Source: Ramicandelaber brevisporus (Eukaryota; Kickxellomycota; Ramicandelaberales; Ramicandelaberaceae). Taken from it: 50,399 nt of DNA. The notes under the pieces are model-generated. The model saw nothing but the letters and a program-made list of their open reading frames with translations. It was not told the origin of the DNA and did not search any database. Position numbers and translations under genes: made by a program. Below, piece by piece: positions 18,320 to 28,756 of the stretch (position 1 is the first letter of the stretch; the number at the start of each line of letters is the position of its first letter). The stretch spans positions 16,847 to 67,245 of the forward strand of contig MU602717.1 of the NCBI GenBank assembly GCA_025201865.1. Direction: 5' to 3'.

Positions 18320-20970
18320 TACTTTTCTCGTTGATGCGCGGGTTCGTGTGTGTGTGGAGTGTGAAGTGTCAAGAGATGGAGCAGAGGCAGAAAGATGAAA
18401 TGTAAATAAATCAAAGGCAGAAGGAAAGAAAAGGTCAGCTATGCAGTATGGTATTGATGAGGAAGTGGAAAGGGTGAGGATGAGGAGTGCGGACGGAGTC
18501 TGGCGTTATTGTATAAGTACGGATTCAGGAACAGCCTAAGCTCGATAATGAAGTGGCAAGCAAAAGTGTGCGAAATCGAAATGAGATAGATGAGCGAGTG
18601 AGTGTGGGGAGGGGGCCAGAGGAGTGAAGGAGGCGGCGCGCGCGTTCGTTGGAGTGTTATTGAGCCGGCCCAAGTCAAAGCAAAGAGACGGACAGAGAAA
18701 TGAACAACAGGCACAGGCGAGGGAAAGGCACAGCGGAGTGGGAGAAGCGGGTGGCGAGGAAGGAGGAGAGGGCTGGCAGACAAGGCAAAAACCACTGTGG
18801 GGCTGCTGTTGCGTTGCGCTGCGTTGTCGTCGGGGCACCGATCACAGAACACGAAGCAGCAAGTGGCGTCTAGGGGGATGATCCTCCACTTTGGGAAATT
18901 GTAACAAAAAGAAAAGAAAGAAAACAGCGACGATGCGGAGTGGCGACACGAAAAATTCTTCTTGCTTCGACTGCGCGCACGTATGTTCGTCCAAGTCAAG
19001 TCGAGCCAAAGATGGAGGGACTGGGGAGTTTCAGGAACGAAAAAAATAAGGTTGACACAGCAACTGGCAGACTGAGAGGATGGAGGGACGGCGTATGGCT
19101 GGGATGACAGTTGCTGTTACTAACGATAAATGAAGACAAATAAAAGAAATGAATGAGACACTCAATGTGCAAATCCTTTATGTAAATCGAACGGCGACAA
19201 AGGGGAGGAGCAATGTTGATGGCGAGGTGATGAGTCAAGGTGGCGACAAGAGGAACAGAGATAGAGAGAGAGAGGGGTAAAGTGACAGTGTTGCGCAGTT
19301 GGTGCCGACAAAGTATTGCGAGGAATATGCCTTTGGAAAATGAAGCCCAAGCAAATATATTGTGGTCCGCTCGCTGACGTCAAAGAATAAACCACGACGG
19401 GGGCAAACTCAGACAGGCCGTGTACAGTATAGAAGCGGATATGTGGGCGTCAAAAAAGCAACAAAAGAGCAAATATGTGAGAAAAAAGTAGGGACACGGT
19501 GCGAACTGAATTAAAGAACGGAACGAGGAAACGCAATTTAATGTGGCGCAGGATATAGGAAGAGAGGGTAGAGCAGAATGAGTCCACAATAGAATAATAC
19601 TCCGACAGTTGAAGCAATAGTAAAGAGGGCAGGGAAAAATACAAGAGAATAGTCACAATGAGTACTACGTACTGCAAGTACTAGAGGTAAAAAAAAAAAA
19701 GTGTCAAAGCCCAGGCGGGAAATAAACTGGTCACAGAACTGCGCTAAGCGGGCACACCCACGAGCTGACGTCGATGTAGTAGCACAAACAGCGTCGACAA
19801 GATGTTCGCGTGTGCGATGGTGGTTGTGAGGGTGATAGTGGCGGTGATGATGGTGGTAGTGGTGCACAGCAGGTAGCAATAATTGCAACAAAGGTGGAAA
19901 TGTAGAAATGGAGTGAAATAGAGTGAAAGAAGGTAGAGTTGAGGTGGAGTGAAGTGAAGTGAAGTGAAGTGAAGCGAGTGAATGATCGAGCAAGGCAAGA
20001 GGAGGAGGAGGAGGAGGAGGAGCACACACGCGTTATTTTTGTTGGAGAACAGAAAGAAGAGGGGGGATGTGTTTGCTTCGTTGGGAGAGTAATATGTGAT
20101 TTTCGCTACACCAGCAAATCCTCCACGACAGACAGAGTGTTGCAATCGCTCAATGAAAAAGTAATTTGAGGAGAATAATGAGGATCTTCGCAACCACGCG
20201 AGAGGCGTGACTGATGAGCAGTATCAAAACCGAAATAAAAAACAATAACCAAGGAGAGCGAAAAATGAGAGTGGGAGAATAAGTAGGTAGGTATGTATAA
20301 ACCAGCGGTGGCGCAGGTTGGTAGCAGGTGTGTGTTTGAGAAGGGTACGAAAAAAGTAATTAAGTGGTGTATTGGGTTTGAGAATGATACGGGAGAGGTG
20401 GGAGATTTTGCTGATGGTGGAGAAACAAAAGCGTTGTTCGATGTTATGTATGTATGTATGAATGTATGTAGGTATGTAATCAGCTGATGTCTCAACAAAA
20501 GACAGAGTAGTAGTAGAAGAAGAGGAAGAAAAGAGTGAGCGTGTACTCAACTTGGGGGAGGATGGGCGTGCGTGCGCAAAAGTGCGAGAATAGAATCGTT
20601 GGATAACACCGCCGAGTATACACACACACAGCTATGTGGAAGAAAGCGAGTCCTTATATCGCGTAAGATGCCTGACGTCGGAATAGCTATTCGCAGTTTC
20701 AGGAGGCGGTCTGTCTACTACTGCAGGCAGCTGCACAATGCAATGAACGAGAGGAACAGCGGTGTGTACAAGCAAATAGAAAAAATTATGTGACGGGTAA
20801 AGAAAAGAAAGAAAAGAAGAGAAAAAAAAGGAAAGAAAAATAAATGGTGACAGGCAGCGCCTCCAATAAGAACTTACCAACGACAACCTCGCACTGTGGC
20901 GAAACCCGAAGCTGGGACAAGCACACGAAAAAGGTGAAGTTGACTGGGATCGCTCAACAAAAGAACTCAC

Positions 20971-21038
20971 GCTGAGCACGCGGTATTCCGAAAGGGCTGT
21001 TGTTCTTGCTGTTGTTGTTGCCGTTGTTGTTGGCGTGG
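20971..21038 (-). other. Possible noncoding or short coding exon upstream of the cyclin
   Basis: On the minus strand a pyrimidine tract ending TCTTCTCACAG (acceptor at 21039-21040) is followed by 68 bases and then a strong donor, GTGAGTTC (from 20970). A second strong donor, GTAAGTTC, lies at about 20871-20878. The enclosed sequence is built of CAA/AAC triplets in all frames. It may be a 5' UTR exon of the cyclin gene, but no partner exon was identified. Confidence 0.25.
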
Positions 21039-21870
21039 CTGTGAGAAGAGGATGGGTGAGCAGATAGGGGGTGAGTCAAATGCCAGTCATCTCAACCAAA
21101 CAATAAAAGAGCATACTTCCTAGAATAGGCAATTGTTAGTGGGCGTCGCGTGCCAGCACAGTGAACATAAGGTCAGGGTAACCCTTTAATTGCAAAGAAA
21201 AAGTACCTTCCAGTCAAGGTAATACTCTGGAATTACGCCGAGGGAGGGAATAACGAAGAGGCGCAGGTGTTGAGCGTGAGTAGACCGAGTGGACTTGAAT
21301 TGGATGTCGTATTAAAAAATTGAATACGTTAAAAGAATATTTGAGTGATATAATGAGTGTGTATCGGGAGTGGCGCTAATTAGCAATAGATTACAAAACG
21401 TCGATGATGTCACGACATTGAATAACACAGAGTTCGCGTTTGGATTGGACTACAGCCTGTTCCGGCCAGGACTTGCGGCGACGTGCGGCTGGGACGAGGT
21501 TGTGGACGTGTTCATGGCGCCGGCATAAACAGCGCTGCTTCTTGTTTGAATGACAGTTGGTGATGGTAGTTGATAGTTGATAGCTGTCGCTGATAATAAT
21601 AGCTGTAAATATAGATGTAGATGCATGTGCCAAGAAGATGGCGGCTGGCTGGCTGGGTGCTTGGCATGTGCTGTTTTTAGCACTCGCTGGCAGAAGCGGG
21701 GTGCTCGGCCGTTCTGCTGGCGAATGTGCGGCCGCGCGCCGTTGGATGCGCAAAGTCACTTTGCATGCGTGCGTGCGAGTGAACAAGCGAGCGAGCGAGA
21801 AAGTAAGCAAATGAATGAATGAATGAATAGGCGAGCGGACAAACGAGTGGCTTGCCGCCTGTTCCTCTGG

Positions 21871-21934
21871 NNNNNNNNNNNNNNNNNNNNNNNNNNNNNN
21901 NNNNNNNNNNNNNNNNNNNNNNNNNNNNNNNNNN
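21871..21934. other. Assembly gap (64 N)
   Basis: A run of 64 unknown bases interrupts the sequence. The flank on the left is a GAAT/GCGA tetramer-rich stretch, so a collapsed repeat is possible. Confidence 0.99.
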
Positions 21935-22184
21935 CATCACAGCCCACTGGACAGAAGTCGCTACCGGTATGTGTCACAATTCACACTGCGAGTGAGCTGC
22001 AACGATTCCATTATTTCTGAATAGATGTGTTCTGAGTCCGGCTTCAGGACAGAGTACACTGTGTAATGCCAGCCGGTGGAAGAAGCAGTCGAATGCAAAC
22101 AGTAAGATGCAAGTCATGAATGTCGAGGCTACAGGAATGTGGTGGATTTCAGCCACTCTCAGAGCCGCACACCGACATGAGAAC

Positions 22185-22280
22185 GTGAGTTCTCTATTCG
22201 TTTGGACAATTGTACTCGAACTGTGTACTACACCATCATCTGGCGAGAGTAGACGTATGCTACTAATCAGTTTAACACAG
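22185..22280 (+). other. Candidate intron with strong signals
   Basis: The donor GTGAGT (22185-22190), the branch-like TACTAATCAG at 22261-22270 and the acceptor CAG (22278-22280) enclose 96 bases, similar in form to the proven intron of the dipeptidase gene. An alternative acceptor TAG lies at 22314-22316. Either would place the Cys/His-rich ORF (22329-22478) on a spliced transcript. Confidence 0.4.
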
Positions 22281-22328
22281 CCCCCCTCTCTCCAACTCAT
22301 TACCAACAATCATTAGAGACGTACTCAT

Positions 22329-22478
22329 ATGCCTTGCAATATGCCAGTTCTCCCAAACACTAATCACGTCTACGACCACAACTGTGGATGCCAGTCTTAC
22401 CACCAGGATTGCAATTGTGGCGATAGTGGAGGCATGTTGTTCTACGCATGCGACTATCATTACCCGAAGCGGCACTAA
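22329..22478 (+). CDS. Candidate Cys/His-rich mini-protein (49 residues)
   Basis: An ATG at 22329 opens 49 codons to TAA 22476-22478. The peptide has six cysteines, at 3, 19, 21, 28, 30 and 41, arranged C-x-C-x6-C-x-C plus two flanking Cys, and five histidines. The pattern is reminiscent of small metal-binding proteins (metallothionein-like or a zinc knuckle), but no family is recognised. Using the alternative acceptor at 22314-22316, the frame joins without a stop to an upstream exon starting at ATG 22107, which would give a longer protein. The overlapping frame is also open, so the coding status is uncertain. Confidence 0.3.
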   Translation: MPCNMPVLPNTNHVYDHNCGCQSYHQDCNCGDSGGMLFYACDYHYPKRH

Positions 22479-22690
22479 GTGATTGCAGTTGCCACAAAGC
22501 CAGCTCACTTGAAAGCTTTTAATTAACATTAGCTTGACAGAATGATGCAACGGTTGCTGTCATAACCACGCAGGCAGCCGTGACATGCTCAATACTGAAT
22601 TGGAACACTTCGTCATTGCCATCCACAACACAATACAATACAAAACAAAGCAAAAGCAAAAAAACAAAAGTAGAAAAGGATCGCAGTGAA

Positions 22691-24091
22691 ATGGGACTAC
22701 CAGCAGAATGGCAAGCGCTAATGTCGGCCAAATCAGCAAAGGCTCTGGCGGCAAAGAAAGCCAAGTCTGTAGTGCCATCGAGATCAGTCACAGCTGGCGA
22801 GTCCTCTTCAAACAACAAGCTGCCTGATCCTGAGCAATCTGGGCCAGCTGTAACATCATCAGCAAGACCTTCGAGCGAAAACGGCTCAGCCAGCGTTCGG
22901 ATACAGCTTCCAGTAGCTGAAGCTCTCAGATTAGTCGATCATGACAATGCCATCTCTTGTATGGCATTTGACCCGCTTGGCGAGCTTCTCGTTTCTGGCT
23001 CACTCGACTATTCTGCTCGACTATGGGATTTTAACCGACTTGATTCGCGTCCGCGACCACATCGGACTCTAGAGTCTCTTTTCACAAACCAGGACGACAG
23101 CAGCGGCTCGTACCCGGTTGTTGATTTACAGTTCAGCAGCTCTGGAAACCATATTTTGGCAGTTGGCGGGTCAAATCGGCCGCGTATCCTGGCTCGTAAC
23201 GGAGATACAGTGGCTGAAGCGCGCCGTGGTGACATGTATCTGAGAGATGTGAATAAGACTCGAGGGCATGTTGCACCAACAACTGGTGGCCAGTGGCATC
23301 CAACTGATGACTCGGACGGCAGGTTTATGACGTGTTCAGAGGATGGCACAGTGAGGTTTTGGAGACAAAGTCATTGTGAGGAGAGTGGATGTGATCAGAT
23401 GATTGTGATGAAGGGAAGTGGATCTAGCACAAGAGTGCCAATTAATACTGCAAGATATATCGGGAAGGATGGGAATTCAATAGTAGCTGCTCAGCGAGAT
23501 GGCGGACTGAGTATGTGGGATACAAGGAGAACCATTCGACCGACTTCGGTGGTTAAAAATGCGTTCGCAAATGACGATAGGGATGCATGTGCAATCAGTG
23601 TGAGTATGAATGGGCATCAGTTTGTAACACGTAGTCCCAGGGCTTTTGTGCAGCTGTGGGACATTCGTAAGTTGACTACGCCTGTTGCCAAAACTGCCGT
23701 TAAAGACGCAGTGTTGAACATGCTGGCAAATGCCATCTTTGACACAAGTGGTCGCAGTATTCTCACTCCAGGTGCACCTGGTCAAGTTGCAGTCCTGGAT
23801 GCATCTTCGTCGGAATTGAAGGCATACAACACAATTGAGCTTCCGTCCTCCGAGAGAAATGTGGCCAAGAATGAAAAGGACAGATTCACTCGTCTATATT
23901 GGCATGATGGAATCAACCAAATTGCAGCCGGAACAACCACTGGCAACATTGTAGTATTCTTTGACAAATCGATGAGTGTTAAAGGCGCTGTTGACGCATC
24001 GTCTAGGGCACCCAAAAGACGAGGCTCATTCACAGTAACTGGTCCCATCTTCACCCCATTTGAACAACGAAAGCGAAAGAAGGATGAATAA
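22691..24091 (+). CDS. WDR70: WDR70-family WD40 protein
   Basis: The product has 466 residues. A basic, Ser-rich N-terminus (1-75) is followed by WD repeats from about residue 80 to 430. The first is typical (ISCMAFDPLGELLVSGSLDY then WDF). A later stretch, GQWHPTDDSDGRFMTCSEDG, then TVRFW, is the WDR70 signature. The tail ends PIFTPFEQRKRKKDE, a basic end seen in this family. WDR70 acts in the nucleus with the CRL4-DDB1 ligase in histone H2B ubiquitylation and DNA-end processing in animals and fission yeast. The start at ATG 22691 is used because the open frame further upstream lacks an ATG. The stop lies 27 bp from the stop of the next, convergent gene. Confidence 0.92.
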   Translation: MGLPAEWQALMSAKSAKALAAKKAKSVVPSRSVTAGESSSNNKLPDPEQSGPAVTSSARPSSENGSASVRIQLPVAEALRLVDHDNAISCMAFDPLGELLVSGSLDYSARLWDFNRLDSRPRPHRTLESLFTNQDDSSGSYPVVDLQFSSSGNHILAVGGSNRPRILARNGDTVAEARRGDMYLRDVNKTRGHVAPTTGGQWHPTDDSDGRFMTCSEDGTVRFWRQSHCEESGCDQMIVMKGSGSSTRVPINTARYIGKDGNSIVAAQRDGGLSMWDTRRTIRPTSVVKNAFANDDRDACAISVSMNGHQFVTRSPRAFVQLWDIRKLTTPVAKTAVKDAVLNMLANAIFDTSGRSILTPGAPGQVAVLDASSSELKAYNTIELPSSERNVAKNEKDRFTRLYWHDGINQIAAGTTTGNIVVFFDKSMSVKGAVDASSRAPKRRGSFTVTGPIFTPFEQRKRKKDE

Positions 24092-24118
24092 GCTAAACTA
24101 AGGGGGAAATAGTTGGGT

Positions 24119-25675
24119 TTAAACTTCTAAATGAAGTGATTTTAACATGTTAATTGTATCAGGGTTTGTATGCTGGAGTGCACATCCTAACAGAGCAGCA
24201 ATTTCGGCAACTTTGGTTTGAGAACCGCTAGCAATCTTGGATGGCGTGAGCTTGGAGCCGCGAAGGACAGAGGCAATCATGGTCTTGGTTGATGAAGCTG
24301 ACGAACCACATGTCTTTGATACAGCATCCACAAGTTTGACCATATCCAGATCGACATCTTCATCATCGCCATCACTATCGCCATCATCATCATCTTTTTG
24401 ATGTTGGTTGAGAGTGTGAAGCATTGCGCCAAATGCGGTTTGAACTCGACCTTTGTCAAGCACTTGGGGATTGCGATAGAATCTGTAGTTTCGACCAACA
24501 AAACGAATCTGTGCATCTACACCTTTGGCTGAATTGAGAAACAGACCAACACGTGGACCGCTAAAAATGCTGGCAGATGCAGATGATGATGATGCTGATG
24601 CTGCTGATGATGATGATGATGCTGATTCGGCTTCGTACTCTAACCTCAGAGATGATAGTGTTTCGTCCACGAATCGAATTGGATCCAAAGGTGATTGCTG
24701 GGCGGAAATGTCGCCAGCGAGTCCTTTGGACACCAGATCGGCAATGTTAGAGTAGCCAGTAGCCCTGAGGAGCTCATCGACTACCAGCGATGGTCCTTCG
24801 ATTAGACCTTCTTTGCTTGCATAATCTACCTTCTTGTCATATACGCGTCGAATCGCTCGTATCAGAACACCAGTATGCACAACTCGATTTGGACACTCAA
24901 CCTCTTTCATCATTTCTGCACTATTGTCGCTGGCATCGTCATCTTTATCGCCATTGCCATCTTCATGATCATTGTCACCATTGCTGTTGTTACCATCTGT
25001 TTGTGCTTTTCGAACAAATTGGTATCCAAGAGTAATGTCCATGCCCTTCCGCGATGCAGCCTTGTACGAGTGTTTGTCTGTTTTGCCAGTACGATGAAAA
25101 TACCACATCAAATGCTGTCTTTGCAGAATGTGCGCGTGAGCAAACGGATCGACATGGAACGGCTTGCTGGCCTCAGTATCTTCATCGTGAATGTAGAACT
25201 CGACCTCTTCGATTCGATACCGCTGCTTATTATGCTCAATGCCGTTTTCGGTGTTGGTGACATGCTCGGCTACAATTCGAACTGGTCCGAGTAGTTCGCT
25301 AGCAATGCGGCGAATCTCGTCTCCATAGATGTCAGCGCTATTCGACTCTTGTGGAGCTGCTGTTGCTGTTGTTACTGCTGCTACTGTTGCTAGGCCACCT
25401 TCATCACTCGATGTGGTTCCAATAGCACTGTCTGCAAAGTACTTGCTCGTTTCGCCAGTTTCCTCCTCCTTTGTTGTTTCTGCTGCAACTGCTTCTGTTG
25501 CTGTTGTTACTGCTTCTGTTGCTGCTGCGGAAGACGCGAGATGACAGCGATCCTGAACGTCTGCAGGCAGATTGAACGTCAGCGCTTTGACCAAAGCACG
25601 CTTGTTCTCATCGATGCTTCGCTTAGCTTCCCCCACGCTGTCTTCAGTCGAGTTGGAAAGTCGTCGCTTTGTCAT
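24119..25675 (-). CDS. Conserved uncharacterised protein, possibly glycosylase-like fold
   Basis: The product has 518 residues. A conserved core is cut by low-complexity inserts. Recognisable core pieces are RIEEVEFYIHDED, DPFAHAHILQRQHLMWYFHR, the segment SYKAASRKGMDITLGY, then GVLIRAIRRVYDKK and EGPSLVVDELL, and PRVGLFLNSA near the end of the core. The order (Glu-Val-Glu, Asp-Pro-Phe-x-His, Trp-Tyr-Phe-His-Arg, then a Gly-x-Asp-Ile-Thr and a Gly-Pro-Ser) recalls an uncharacterised family in plants and bacteria and resembles the layout of alkyladenine DNA glycosylases. That link is an inference. Inserts are Asp/Asn-rich, Ser/Ala-rich and Asp/Gly-rich. ATG 25673-25675 is the first ATG of the frame. 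Confidence 0.8.
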   Translation of the reverse strand: MTKRRLSNSTEDSVGEAKRSIDENKRALVKALTFNLPADVQDRCHLASSAAATEAVTTATEAVAAETTKEEETGETSKYFADSAIGTTSSDEGGLATVAAVTTATAAPQESNSADIYGDEIRRIASELLGPVRIVAEHVTNTENGIEHNKQRYRIEEVEFYIHDEDTEASKPFHVDPFAHAHILQRQHLMWYFHRTGKTDKHSYKAASRKGMDITLGYQFVRKAQTDGNNSNGDNDHEDGNGDKDDDASDNSAEMMKEVECPNRVVHTGVLIRAIRRVYDKKVDYASKEGLIEGPSLVVDELLRATGYSNIADLVSKGLAGDISAQQSPLDPIRFVDETLSSLRLEYEAESASSSSSAASASSSSASASIFSGPRVGLFLNSAKGVDAQIRFVGRNYRFYRNPQVLDKGRVQTAFGAMLHTLNQHQKDDDDGDSDGDDEDVDLDMVKLVDAVSKTCGSSASSTKTMIASVLRGSKLTPSKIASGSQTKVAEIAALLGCALQHTNPDTINMLKSLHLEV

Positions 25676-26364
25676 GGGGGTAGTGTCGAGGCGTTGAAGT
25701 GTGTGGGAAAGCAGCAAATAAACAGCTCTTCACACGGTTGGAAACTGTGTGGAAACTGAACTCCAGTACTCGCTGTAAATCATGTGCTCAATCCACATTC
25801 ACGCACATCTACAAATATCTACACTACACACGCATATATTGACTCCATCTGGTCGCATTGTGGGAATGGGAGATGATGTTGTTGTTGCGATGTCAGACTT
25901 GTACTTTTCTGTTTCTGTTTCTGTTTCTGTTTCTGTTTTTGTTACTGTTTGTGCCACGTAGGATGAGGGCTGAATGCTCTTTTTCACTCCTCGGTGTTTC
26001 CGGACATGAATCAAAAAAAGTTTGCAGTTGCCACCGACGAGGCTGCCGAACGCAAGAGAGAGCAAGAGAGAAAAGGGTAAAGCTGAGGAAACGATGTAAC
26101 AAAAAAGGAACGCGTCAACCACATTGGGCTTCTTTGTGGTTTTCAGGTGGAACATTTTTGGTAGAAAAGCACCGAGCAAACAACAGCCGAAGTGCACAAG
26201 CAGTAGCTGGGGGGAGGGAGTGAGTGCACAAACACGACAACCTCCTGCTGCTGCTGCTGCCTTCAACCATCTCGAGTTCTTTTCTTTCTTCTTCTTCTTG
26301 TTCTTTTCTCCTCTCCACAGCTCCTTATTTACAAACAACGACACCAACAACAACACCGCCAACG
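25676..26364. promoter_or_regulatory. Divergent region between the uncharacterised gene and aldehyde dehydrogenase
   Basis: This region holds a (TTTCTG)n run at about 25908-25937 and a purine-rich stretch (26045-26110). Near the dehydrogenase start, GTGAGT at 26220-26225 and a pyrimidine tract ending CTCTCCACAG at 26320 could bound a 101-base 5' UTR intron. No gene is seen. Confidence 0.45.
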
Positions 26365-27978
26365 ATGAGCGCCGAAGCAACGACGACTGCAGCACCGTTC
26401 ACTGGAGAGTCACTCTACACACCAGTGGCTGATATTGCCAGCGTGGTGACGTCACTTCGCAAGGCGTACTCCACTGGCTCCACTCGCCCGATTGCCGAGC
26501 GCAAAAAGCACCTCCAGCGCCTGCATGACGGTCTCAAGGCACTCGAGGACAAGCTTGCACAGGCCATTTACGATGACATGAGACGCAGTCCGTTCCAAAA
26601 CAAGATGCTCGAAGTGTGGCCATCCCAGCAGGAGTGCAAGGAATACATTGACAACATTGATGCATGGGCCAAGCCAGAGAAGGTCACCGACGCCGGAATC
26701 ACTTTTGTCATGGACAAGCTCGAAATCCGCCATGAGCCACAGGGTGTTGTGCTGATTGTTGGTCCGTGGAACTATCCAATCCGCCTGCTTATCCTGCCTT
26801 TGATCGGCGCCATTGCTGGTGGCAACGTTGTCATCATCAAGCCATCCGAGGTTGCGCCACACACGATGGCCGTGCTGACTGAGCTGGTCACCAAGTATCT
26901 TGATCCAAATGTGGTCCGAGTTGTTAACGGTGGCGTTGAGCAATCGACTGAGCTGCTGACCCACCGTTTTGACCACGTCTTCTACACTGGTGCTGGCACG
27001 ATTGGCAAGATCTACATGTCATCCTGCGCCAAGCACCTTACTCCAGTCACCCTGGAATTGGGTGGCAAGTCTCCAGTCATTGTCGACTCTGACCATGAAG
27101 ACATTGAGCGTGCTGCTGAGCGCATCGCATTTGGCAAGTACCTCAACGTCGGCCAGACTTGCATTGCTCCAGACTACGTTCTTGTCCTGCGCTCTGTCCA
27201 TGATAAGTTTGTTGAGTATGTCTCCAAGGCTATCACCAAGGCTTATGGCGAGAACCCGAAGGAATCCAAGGACTACAGCAGAATCATCTCTGCCCGTCAT
27301 TTCCACCGTCTGCGCAATCTCCTGTTGGCCAATCAGAAGAGCAACCCAGACATTAAGCTCCTTACTGGCAGCAACAAGCCACTGTCTGTTGATGCCGACT
27401 TTGATGAGGCGGATCTCTACATCCCACCCACCATTGTCACCGGTGTTGGCAAGCACGATGAGCTGATGGCGGATGAACTCTTTGGCCCATATCTGCCAAT
27501 CATTCCTGTGGACAGCATCGAGGAGGCTGTTGAGTACGTCAACAGCAAGGAGTACCCACTGGCCCTTTACGCCTTCTCATCCAACCGTGCTCATGCTGAC
27601 TACATTCTGAACAACACTCGCTCTGGCGATGCTCTTGTCAACGATGTTACTATGCACATTGTCTGCAACAAGCTGCCATTTGGTGGATTCGGTCCTTCTG
27701 GCATTGGTGCATACCAGGGCAAACACTCATTCCACACATTTACCCACAAGCGCAGTGTCATGATCCGCAATGCAACTGGCCCATACAAGCTGGATGCGGT
27801 TCGCTTCATGCCGCTGAGCGGCGAGGCTAATGAGTGGAAGCAGGATGCAGTGCTGACTCTGCTCTACCCACCAGCAGAATCCGAGCGCAACTTCTTGTCT
27901 CGCATGGTTCGCAAGATTCCAGGTGTTCCCACTCTTGTTAACCTGGTTTACGTCATCAAGCTTCTTTTAATCTCTTGA
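26365..27978 (+). CDS. HFD1: Fatty aldehyde dehydrogenase (ALDH3/Hfd1 type)
   Basis: The product has 537 residues and reads as a class 3 aldehyde dehydrogenase. The cofactor region includes PWNYPIRLLILPLIGAIAGG and KPSEVAPHT. The catalytic general base is Glu231 in ELGGKSPVIV and the nucleophile is Cys266 in GQTCIAPDYVL. The C-terminal segment (about 515-537) is hydrophobic and ends in KLLLIS, which fits the membrane anchor of yeast Hfd1 and mammalian ALDH3A2. The family oxidises long-chain fatty aldehydes, such as hexadecenal from sphingosine-1-phosphate, using NAD(P)+. In yeast it also supplies 4-hydroxybenzoate for ubiquinone. ATG 26365 is the first ATG of the frame; the open pyrimidine-rich leader before it has no ATG. 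Confidence 0.95.
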   Translation: MSAEATTTAAPFTGESLYTPVADIASVVTSLRKAYSTGSTRPIAERKKHLQRLHDGLKALEDKLAQAIYDDMRRSPFQNKMLEVWPSQQECKEYIDNIDAWAKPEKVTDAGITFVMDKLEIRHEPQGVVLIVGPWNYPIRLLILPLIGAIAGGNVVIIKPSEVAPHTMAVLTELVTKYLDPNVVRVVNGGVEQSTELLTHRFDHVFYTGAGTIGKIYMSSCAKHLTPVTLELGGKSPVIVDSDHEDIERAAERIAFGKYLNVGQTCIAPDYVLVLRSVHDKFVEYVSKAITKAYGENPKESKDYSRIISARHFHRLRNLLLANQKSNPDIKLLTGSNKPLSVDADFDEADLYIPPTIVTGVGKHDELMADELFGPYLPIIPVDSIEEAVEYVNSKEYPLALYAFSSNRAHADYILNNTRSGDALVNDVTMHIVCNKLPFGGFGPSGIGAYQGKHSFHTFTHKRSVMIRNATGPYKLDAVRFMPLSGEANEWKQDAVLTLLYPPAESERNFLSRMVRKIPGVPTLVNLVYVIKLLLIS

Positions 27979-28756
27979 TTTAACTCTTTCTTTCTTTCTC
28001 TCTTTTATACTTTTTAGCTTTAACTCTTGTTTCAAATATTATCACCTCATTCTTCATCTTCTTCATCTTCATCTTGCTTTTTTTTTATCCGAGTGAAACT
28101 TCACATGTTGACCGAGTTGAGTTAACCTGACGAAGACCAGTCTTGCGGATGACACAGCTCGTTTTGTTCCGAGGTGCTGTTACCCAGCAGATGAGAGTCA
28201 TGCGAGTCATGGGACAAGACACGTGTAATTCGCCTGCTATTTATTTGCTTCGTTCGTCCCTTTCATCATTCGATTTGATACCAATCGCTTTGTATTTGAA
28301 TCACTTTGTCATTGCTGAAACACTCGCAGTTATTTGTCAGATCATTCACCACACTTGCCTTATTGGGAACCACCACCACCACCACCACCACTACCACTAC
28401 TATTATTATTACATACTGCGCGGCGCCTCAAAGTGCACCAAATACGCATATAGACATCAAAGCGAGGTTCCCCATTCCCTTCCCTTCCCTTCCGCTCTTC
28501 TCTCCTTTCCTCTGCTTTCATTTCACTCTCGCTTTCATCGTTTCGCTGTTTTACCTTCCGCGTGAATACGTTCAAAGCCTCCGCTTGCTCTCCAACTCTC
28601 CAATCGTTTAACCCTGTAGCCTCCTTTCTTTGCTTTCTTTCCTTCCTCTCTTCCTCTCTTCCTTCACTTTTGCCCTCTGCTTTTGCCTTTTTTGTTGTTG
28701 TTTTTTCTTCATCTTGTTCACAGCCACATCTCTTGCAGCGCTTACTGTTGTCATCT
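27979..28756. promoter_or_regulatory. Intergenic region between aldehyde dehydrogenase and Lon
   Basis: The left part is the T-rich 3' end of the dehydrogenase. A (CCA)n run lies at about 28369-28392 followed by CTA/TTA triplets. The right part is a strong pyrimidine leader (28470-28740) ending in TTCATCTTGTTCACAG at about 28722, a good acceptor-like site before the Lon ATG. No gene is seen. Confidence 0.45.

Larger units (their letters stand above)
18320..22184. other. Long region without a clear gene, upstream of the cyclin
   Basis: Nearly 3.9 kb without a supported coding gene. Most of it is purine-rich on the plus strand, as expected for long pyrimidine-rich leader DNA of the minus-strand cyclin gene. 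It contains pentamer repeats (GTGAA)n at about 19948-19975, a GGA run (20001-20021), GTAT repeats (20445-20470), splice-like signals on the minus strand (20873-21045), a GCGA/GAAT repeat (21787-21829) and the assembly gap. Several short ORFs exist but none looks like protein with a proper start. Confidence 0.5.

Noticed and set aside
21349-21528. Open frame on the plus strand ending in a protein-like stretch
   Set aside because: It has no ATG except three codons before the stop, no convincing acceptor, and the minus strand is open as well.
28143-28565. Plus-strand ORF with His and Tyr runs upstream of Lon
   Set aside because: The runs are a (CCA)n and (TTA)n microsatellite, and the frame has no family resemblance.
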